Of a stretch of 12,253 nucleotides of DNA, positions 7,360-12,253 are shown one piece after another; positions within the stretch are counted from its first letter, which is position 1; the number at the start of each line of letters is the position of its first letter. The notes under the pieces were generated by a model. That model had not been told where the DNA came from. It ran no database searches and was given only the letters and a program-made list of their open reading frames with translations. The stretch comes from T1SED10-198M sp003554345 [NCBI: Candidatus Sumerlaeota bacterium] (GTDB lineage: Bacteria > Sumerlaeota > T1SED10-198M): contig PWGE01000174.1 of NCBI GenBank assembly GCA_003554345.1, forward strand, positions 1 to 12,253, given 5' to 3'. A program made the position numbers and the translations under genes.

Positions 7360-9069
7360 ATGACTGCTGTTTCGAAAGGTATTATCTATACTGATAAGGC
7401 AAATTGCCAGGATTGCTATAAGTGTGTCAGGAATTGTCCGGTGAAATCTATCACTATTAAAGATGGACAGGCTATGGTTGAACAGGAAGAATGCGTTCTA
7501 TGTGGCACATGTATTGATATCTGTCCCACCCATTCAAAAAAATACCGCTTGGATCTGCAGCTTTTTGAGAAAATGCTTGAAGAAAAAGATAAGCCGGTAT
7601 ATATCTCTCTTGCTCCCAGTTTTCCGGTTTATTTTCAAAATTGTACCACTTCGCAGCTCATACAGGCTCTTCATTCTATTGGTGTTCAAGGGGTCTCTGA
7701 AACGGCTCTTGGCGCGGAGATTGCTTCTTACTATACCAGAAAGTATTTTGATTCGTATCCCGGGGGAGTTCTTATTTCTTCTGCATGTCCTTCTGTGGGG
7801 ATTTTCCTGCAAAAGTACTATCCTCAAATATATGAGAAGTACTACTCTGAAATGCCGTCTCCTCTGGGATATCATGCTACTTATTTGCGCAAATTGTTTG
7901 GCAAGTCCATCCGTGTTGTATTTGTAGGACCCTGTATTGCTAAAAAATATGAAGCGGATACCTTTTCGGATATCGATCTTGCCCTTACATTCAAAGAGCT
8001 GGACGAATTCCTGGCAAATAAAGATGTTAAGCCTGAAAAATTTAACAATGAAGGTGAATACTGTACAGAAGAAGCAGAAAATGCCAGAACTTTTCCTGTT
8101 CCCGGAGGAATGATAAAAACGGTTCACCCTGACGCTCCTCTTCTGGGTACCCGGACTTTTGCCTTTGATGGCATGAATGAACTCAAGTTGTTCTTTGACC
8201 AGTTTAAAGGCACCTATGAAAACCTCTTTCTTGAAGTGCTGGCCTGTGAGAACGGGTGTATTAATGGACCGATAATGCGACATATCAGTAATCCCGCTTT
8301 TAACCGGCTGAATTTTATTCAACAGCTTGAGATATCAGAACAACCTGAGGAAAAAAAATATAATCTTCCCCTCAAGGTTGAGAGGAAGGGGAAAGGTTTG
8401 AAAAAGTCCTTGCCAGGAGAGAAACAAATTGAAGATATCCTTGAAGCAATGGGCAAATATACGGAAGAGGATATGTTGAATTGTAACGCCTGCGGTTATT
8501 TTACCTGTCGTGATATGGCGATCGCTATTTACCAGGAAAAGGCTGAAATTAATATGTGTGTTTCCTATATGCGTAAACTGGCAGAAAATAAGGCTTCAGC
8601 CCTTCTCAAGGCTGATCCCAACGGTATTGTCATACTTAATGAGCGGCTTGAAATAATCTCGTATAATCCTTCTTTTGCCGCAATGTTCCAGATTTCTGAA
8701 ACAATGAAACCGAAAAAAATGCAGGAGCTTATGCCTGATGACGATTTTTTCGAGGTGTTAACAAAGAACAGGAATATTACCAATAAAACATATCATTTCC
8801 CTGAAAATGACCTTACCGTTAAAGTTTCTATTTTCCCCATAGAAAATTACCGTCTCATTGGAGCAATTTTTAATGATATCAGTGAGGAGATTCAAAGTAA
8901 ACAGGAAGTAGAAAATCTCAGTGAAATTACCATTGCCAATGCCCATAAGGTTATGAATAACCAGATGAAATCGGCACAGCAAATTGCCAAAATGCTGGGC
9001 GATGTGACGGCTGATACTAAAATTTTATTGCATGATATGATCAAACTGGCAGAAAAGTTTAAACAATGA
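7360..9069 (+). CDS. Sensory [FeFe]-hydrogenase with PAS domain (group C type)
   Basis: A 569-residue protein. It starts with two 4Fe-4S ferredoxin motifs (C16, C19, C22, C26 and C45, C48, C51, C55). The H-cluster domain follows, with motif 1 S-S-A-C-P (C143), motif 2 G-P-C-x3-K-K-x-E (C192) and motif 3 L-A-C-E-N-G-C (C296, C300). All four cysteines that hold the H-cluster are present, but the proton-relay cysteine of the usual TSCCP is alanine (A142). Next is an FeS domain of the C-x2-C-G-x3-C...C kind (C375, C378, C383, C400), then a PAS domain (about 411-510) and a helical tail. This order matches the putatively sensory group C hydrogenases. It likely senses H2 or redox state rather than producing H2. 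The ribosome binding site AAAGGAG is at 7344-7350. The gene overlaps the phosphatase start by 4 bases (ATGA), suggesting coupled translation. It resembles the PAS-containing member of the hfs cluster. Confidence 0.93.
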   Translation: MTAVSKGIIYTDKANCQDCYKCVRNCPVKSITIKDGQAMVEQEECVLCGTCIDICPTHSKKYRLDLQLFEKMLEEKDKPVYISLAPSFPVYFQNCTTSQLIQALHSIGVQGVSETALGAEIASYYTRKYFDSYPGGVLISSACPSVGIFLQKYYPQIYEKYYSEMPSPLGYHATYLRKLFGKSIRVVFVGPCIAKKYEADTFSDIDLALTFKELDEFLANKDVKPEKFNNEGEYCTEEAENARTFPVPGGMIKTVHPDAPLLGTRTFAFDGMNELKLFFDQFKGTYENLFLEVLACENGCINGPIMRHISNPAFNRLNFIQQLEISEQPEEKKYNLPLKVERKGKGLKKSLPGEKQIEDILEAMGKYTEEDMLNCNACGYFTCRDMAIAIYQEKAEINMCVSYMRKLAENKASALLKADPNGIVILNERLEIISYNPSFAAMFQISETMKPKKMQELMPDDDFFEVLTKNRNITNKTYHFPENDLTVKVSIFPIENYRLIGAIFNDISEEIQSKQEVENLSEITIANAHKVMNNQMKSAQQIAKMLGDVTADTKILLHDMIKLAEKFKQ

Positions 9070-10238
9070 GAATTTTAAACCAACGATTTCTTGTCGATTA
9101 CAACTATAGACAGCTCAACCATTACGGGGAAGAGCTTTGTGGTGATGTGATTGGAGTTCGCGAGGGAGAAAACTTTATGGTGTTTGTCCTGGCAGACGGT
9201 CTGGGAAGCGGGATCAGGGCAAACATACTGGCAAATTTGATGGTGGAAATCTCCGAACGTCTTACCACTGGAGGATTGACCATTCAGGAGGTTGTAGAGA
9301 CTGTGATGGAAACCCTGCCTGTTTGCCCAATCCGCAATATTGCGTATGCTACCTTTACCATTATTCAACTCTTTAACTCCGGTTTTGCCCGAATCTATGA
9401 ATTTGACAATCCCGAATATCTTCTTTTTCGGAATGGAACAATTCAGGAGGTTTCTAAAAAAGAGCTTGTGATCGGAAACTATCGTATTTTATATAGTGAA
9501 CAACGCCTTAATGTTCATGATAGCCTTTTTGTTTTCAGCGACGGTATTACTCATTCAGGTATGGGAAAAACCCTTCCCTTTGGTTTGCAGCGTGAAGAAG
9601 TGATGAAATTCCTGGGAAAGCAGTTTAATAGGAAAACCCACGAAAAGTATAAGGCTGGGCAGTTGACTGATAAACTCATCCAACACTGTTTAAACCTTGA
9701 TCTGGGCGAACCTGGTGATGACACCTCTGTTCTGGGAATTATGGTGCGCGAAACTCATAAAGCTGTTATTTTTACAGGTCCTCCTAAGGATAAGGCTCTC
9801 GATAAAAAAGCTTTTGATCTTTTCTGGAATCAGCCGGGAGAAAAAATTGTTTGTGGTGGTACTACTTCCTTGATTGTTAGCCGAATGCTCAAAAAGAGTG
9901 TCAAAGTACAGCTGGATTCCTTTGAAAAGGATATTCCAGCTATGGCTTCTATTCCCGGTATTGACCTGGCTACTGAAGGTGTGATTACCATGTCCAGGGT
10001 GTGTGAAATGCTGGAGGGAAAGCCTGTTCAATATGAAAAAGCTAATGGGGCAGTTAAATTATATCAGCACCTGGTAAAAGCTGATGAGGTGAACATCATA
10101 GCCGGTACTGCCATCAATGAAGCCTACCAGAATCCTGAACTTCCTCAGATGCTTTCTCTGCGAAAGAATCTGGTTGATAAACTGGTCGATATTTTACAAC
10201 ATAGATGGAATAAAACAGTCCATCTCACTTATTTTTAA
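9066..10238 (+). CDS. SpoIIE/PP2C-type serine phosphatase with extra C-terminal domain
   Basis: A 390-residue protein. The first ~230 residues carry the PP2C/SpoIIE metal-site signatures: G-D (D27), A-D-G-L-G-S-G (D44), F-S-D-G-I (D159) and G-D-D-T-S (D218, D219). It should remove phosphate from Ser/Thr residues of a partner, often an anti-anti-sigma-like protein in this family; the target is unknown. Residues ~231-390 form a separate region with T-G-P-P-K-D, C-G-G-T-T-S, G-I-D-L-A-T-E-G and a helical end. I associate this tail with phosphatases beside sensory hydrogenases, but know no function for it. No membrane segment is seen. It is translationally coupled to the upstream PAS-hydrogenase, which supports a sensor-output pair. 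The pairing matches what I recall of the phosphatase-linked subgroup (C3) of [FeFe]-hydrogenases. Confidence 0.92.
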   Translation: MRILNQRFLVDYNYRQLNHYGEELCGDVIGVREGENFMVFVLADGLGSGIRANILANLMVEISERLTTGGLTIQEVVETVMETLPVCPIRNIAYATFTIIQLFNSGFARIYEFDNPEYLLFRNGTIQEVSKKELVIGNYRILYSEQRLNVHDSLFVFSDGITHSGMGKTLPFGLQREEVMKFLGKQFNRKTHEKYKAGQLTDKLIQHCLNLDLGEPGDDTSVLGIMVRETHKAVIFTGPPKDKALDKKAFDLFWNQPGEKIVCGGTTSLIVSRMLKKSVKVQLDSFEKDIPAMASIPGIDLATEGVITMSRVCEMLEGKPVQYEKANGAVKLYQHLVKADEVNIIAGTAINEAYQNPELPQMLSLRKNLVDKLVDILQHRWNKTVHLTYF

Positions 10239-10251
10239 AGGAGCGTGAGAT

Positions 10252-10500
10252 ATGAAAAAAACACAGATACGTATTTGTCTGGGAACCAAATGTTACCTTT
10301 TCGGAGCTGGTGACCTGGTAGAGACATTCCAGAATCTACCTGAAGAGATTCAAAGCCGGTATGAGTTAGTCACTGTTTCCTGTTTTACGAAATGTGAAAG
10401 TCCGGAGGCAAAGACACCCATTATTCAAATCGGGGAGGCATTTTATTATGGTGTCCAGCCGGAGAAGCTTTTAGAGATCCTGAAAAAACACGATAACTAA
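10252..10500 (+). CDS. NuoE-like thioredoxin-fold [2Fe-2S] protein 2
   Basis: An 82-residue paralogue of the first operon gene, with C9-x4-C14 and C44-x3-C48 for one [2Fe-2S] cluster. Both begin M-K-K-T and share I-C-L-G around the first cysteine, but they differ elsewhere (for example S-P-E-A-K-T-P between the last cysteine and the end strand). They are therefore old paralogues rather than a recent copy. It probably serves as electron carrier for the hydrogenase encoded just downstream. AAAGGAG (10237-10243) lies 8 bases before the ATG and overlaps the phosphatase stop codon. Confidence 0.9.
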   Translation: MKKTQIRICLGTKCYLFGAGDLVETFQNLPEEIQSRYELVTVSCFTKCESPEAKTPIIQIGEAFYYGVQPEKLLEILKKHDN

Positions 10501-10516
10501 AGGAGAATCAATACAA

Positions 10517-11947
10517 ATGCTGATAAAAAGCGGAGTAACTATTTTACGAAGAAATATATTTACAATACTTGCGGAAATGGCATTTGAAGACAGGCTGATA
10601 GAAGACATTGAAAAAATCCCTCGAATGATTGTTCCGGATGATTCCAAATCTTTTCGTTGTTGTATTCATAAAGACCGGGCTATTATAGGAGAGCGGATAA
10701 AAAACATGCTGGGGTTTATTTCTGAAGAATATACTTCGAAAGACCTACGGCAACTGGCGAGACTTGCTATTGAAGAGCCAGTAGAAGACATGGGATTCTG
10801 GTTAAAGGCCATTAAAACGGCTTGTGATTCCTGTCCTACCCATAAATATTATATTACCGAGGGATGCCGTAATTGCGTGGCTCATTTATGTCAGCATAAT
10901 TGTCCCAGAGATGCGATTCAAATAGTTAATAACCGCGCTATGATCAATGAGGAGCTCTGTGTGGAATGCGGGAAATGTGCTGTTGTATGTCCTTTCCATG
11001 CGATTATAGAGTTAAAAAGACCCTGTGAGTATGCTTGCCCGGTAAATGCCATCAAAGTCAGTGAAGATAAAAAAGTTCATCTTGATGAGGAAAGTTGTAT
11101 ATTATGCGGTAAATGTATTGTGGGATGCCCATTTGGTGCTATTGAAGAAAAGTCCCAAATAGTCCAGGTTATTCAGGAAATTAAACAAAACACGCCTGTG
11201 TATGCCCTTATTGCTCCTTCCATTATCGGGCAGTATTCCGTTATGGCAGATTTTCAGAAAATAAACGGAGCCCTGGAGGCGTTAGGTTTTGCAGGTGTTT
11301 TTGATGTTGCAGAAGGTGCTGATGAAACAGTCCTCCATGAAACTACAGAATTTATTGAAAGGAGTCAATCAGATCCTCTTATGACAACTTCATGCTGTCC
11401 ATCTTTCAAACTTTGCCTGGAAAAAATCTATCCTGATCTTTCTGATTATATATCGGATACGGTCTCTCCCATGGTTTTTGCTGCTCGAAAAGCAAAACAG
11501 CAATATCCACACGCTAAAACGGTGTTTATAGGTCCATGCCTGAGCAAAAAACATGAAGCGACGCTATATGATGAAGTTGATTATGTGTTAACATTCGAAG
11601 AACTGGCTGCCATGTTTGTTGCTCAGAAAATTGATGTGCTATCGGTGTCGGGAAAACCATTTGAATCTCAGGCTTCTGATCATGCCAGGCTGTTTGCGCA
11701 GTCGGGTGGGGTGGCCCAGAATATTCAGGAAAAGCTTGCAGAGAAGGATCATGATAACAGCCGACTGCAGCCGGTTTTTATAAATGGAATTGATAAAGAT
11801 GGGCTCAAAACTCTCAAGGCTGCATCTTTTGGTAAGTGTGACGGGAACTTTATGGAAGGAATGGCCTGTACATCAGGATGCATAGGAGGACCGCACATCC
11901 TTACCGCTCCCAGGGTTACCCGAAAATTACTGGATAAATACCGCTAG
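10517..11947 (+). CDS. [FeFe]-hydrogenase with multiple Fe-S clusters (group B type)
   Basis: A 476-residue protein. The N-terminal ~110 residues are cysteine-poor apart from C48-C49 and C103-x2-C106. A cluster-rich region follows: C117, C120, C125, C129; C148, C151, C154, C158; a half motif C170-x3-C174-P; and C194, C197, C200, C204. The H-cluster domain has T-S-C-C-P-S-F (C293, C294), G-P-C-L-S-K-K-H-E (C341) and E-G-M-A-C-T-S-G-C-I-G-G-P (C451, C455). All H-cluster ligands and the proton-relay cysteine are intact, so it is likely catalytic (H2 evolution or oxidation with ferredoxin). This layout fits the group B monomeric hydrogenases often found beside sensory group C genes. The maturases HydE, HydF and HydG are not in the window. 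AGGAG at 10501-10505 precedes the ATG by 11 bases. It is the last gene of the operon. Confidence 0.93.
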   Translation: MLIKSGVTILRRNIFTILAEMAFEDRLIEDIEKIPRMIVPDDSKSFRCCIHKDRAIIGERIKNMLGFISEEYTSKDLRQLARLAIEEPVEDMGFWLKAIKTACDSCPTHKYYITEGCRNCVAHLCQHNCPRDAIQIVNNRAMINEELCVECGKCAVVCPFHAIIELKRPCEYACPVNAIKVSEDKKVHLDEESCILCGKCIVGCPFGAIEEKSQIVQVIQEIKQNTPVYALIAPSIIGQYSVMADFQKINGALEALGFAGVFDVAEGADETVLHETTEFIERSQSDPLMTTSCCPSFKLCLEKIYPDLSDYISDTVSPMVFAARKAKQQYPHAKTVFIGPCLSKKHEATLYDEVDYVLTFEELAAMFVAQKIDVLSVSGKPFESQASDHARLFAQSGGVAQNIQEKLAEKDHDNSRLQPVFINGIDKDGLKTLKAASFGKCDGNFMEGMACTSGCIGGPHILTAPRVTRKLLDKYR

Positions 11948-11972
11948 TACGTATGCATTGAACAATTGTAAA

Positions 11973-12253
11973 AACCTCCCTGGAAATAGAACCCTTGAAA
12001 AATGTTTTAGATCAATGATACGGGGATGAAACCAGGATAAGTTCGGAAAGAATAAGAAACCAGAAAATTTGCATCGATGGACAGGATATCAGAAAAAATA
12101 ACCTCATCAGATCCAGAAAAAGAAATGTAACAAGGATTTACAGGGTGAAACAGGATAAGAACAAAAAGATGAAGAATACAGAAAAATATGCATCGATGGA
12201 CAGGATAGTCAGGATAGGGAAATAAAGACAAAAAAAACCCCGGAAGAATAATG
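11973..12253. repeat. Dispersed AGGAT-rich intergenic repeat, copy C, runs off the window
   Basis: It begins 25 bases after the last operon gene with AACCTCCCTGGAAATAGAAC, followed by GATACGGGG. It has two CAGAAAAT(T/A)TGCATCGATGG sub-units at about 12060 and 12179, each followed by AGGAT motifs. The left part matches copy A, and 12080-12253 matches copy B closely. The window ends inside the block. No terminator hairpin is evident between 11948 and 11972. Confidence 0.8.

Noticed and set aside
7534-8322. Long open frame (262 codons) on the minus strand
   Set aside because: It lies entirely opposite the PAS-hydrogenase, whose cysteine motifs are unmistakable, and its translation shows no family motif.
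11948-11972. Terminator directly after the hydrogenase operon
   Set aside because: Only very short palindromes (TACGTA, ATGCAT, CAATTG) are present; there is no stable stem and no T-run.

Overview
The window looks like chromosomal DNA of an anaerobic, fermentative bacterium. The main reason is a compact five-gene [FeFe]-hydrogenase operon of the sensory type, with no aerobic respiratory genes in view. Genes are separated by long, repeat-rich spacers. Similar hydrogenase clusters are known in Clostridia, Thermotogae and Spirochaetes, but nothing here (no rRNA, no universal marker) fixes the phylum. The hydrogenase operon is more A+T-rich than the large repeat protein at the left end.

Layout. 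(1) 1-3453, plus strand: the 3' part of a very large, probably secreted protein made of kelch-type beta-propellers inserted inside PKD domains, ending in an Ig-like four-tryptophan-type domain. (2) 3454-3980: non-coding, with two hairpins that may be terminators and a nested palindromic element of about 120 bp. (3) 3981-5205, minus strand: an M28-family zinc aminopeptidase broken by two single-base frameshifts, with all metal ligands still recognisable once the frames are joined. (4) 5206-5996: non-coding, with a minus-strand promoter for the peptidase, a dispersed repeat with recurring 'AGGAT' motifs, and a promoter for the next gene. (5) 5997-6497, plus strand: TspO/MBR membrane protein. (6) 6498-7103: a second copy of the dispersed repeat, a hairpin repeat, and a perfect 28-bp palindrome next to the ribosome binding site of the hydrogenase operon. 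(7) 7104-11947, plus strand: the operon, in the order NuoE-like [2Fe-2S] protein, PAS-containing sensory [FeFe]-hydrogenase, SpoIIE/PP2C phosphatase with an extra C-terminal domain, second NuoE-like [2Fe-2S] protein, group B-like [FeFe]-hydrogenase. (8) 11948-12253: a third copy of the dispersed repeat, running off the window.

How the genes fit together. The operon is two [2Fe-2S]-protein plus hydrogenase pairs with a phosphatase between them. The first hydrogenase lacks the proton-relay cysteine, carries an extra Fe-S domain and a PAS domain, and is translationally coupled to the phosphatase. The second keeps the full TSCCP motif. The likely reading is a redox or H2 sensor that signals through protein dephosphorylation, encoded with a catalytic hydrogenase. 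This resembles the hfs cluster known from Thermoanaerobacterium saccharolyticum (from memory, so gene-by-gene symbols are not assigned). The phosphatase substrate and the partner kinase are not in the window. Direct repeats of about 174 bp flank the operon on both sides in the same orientation.
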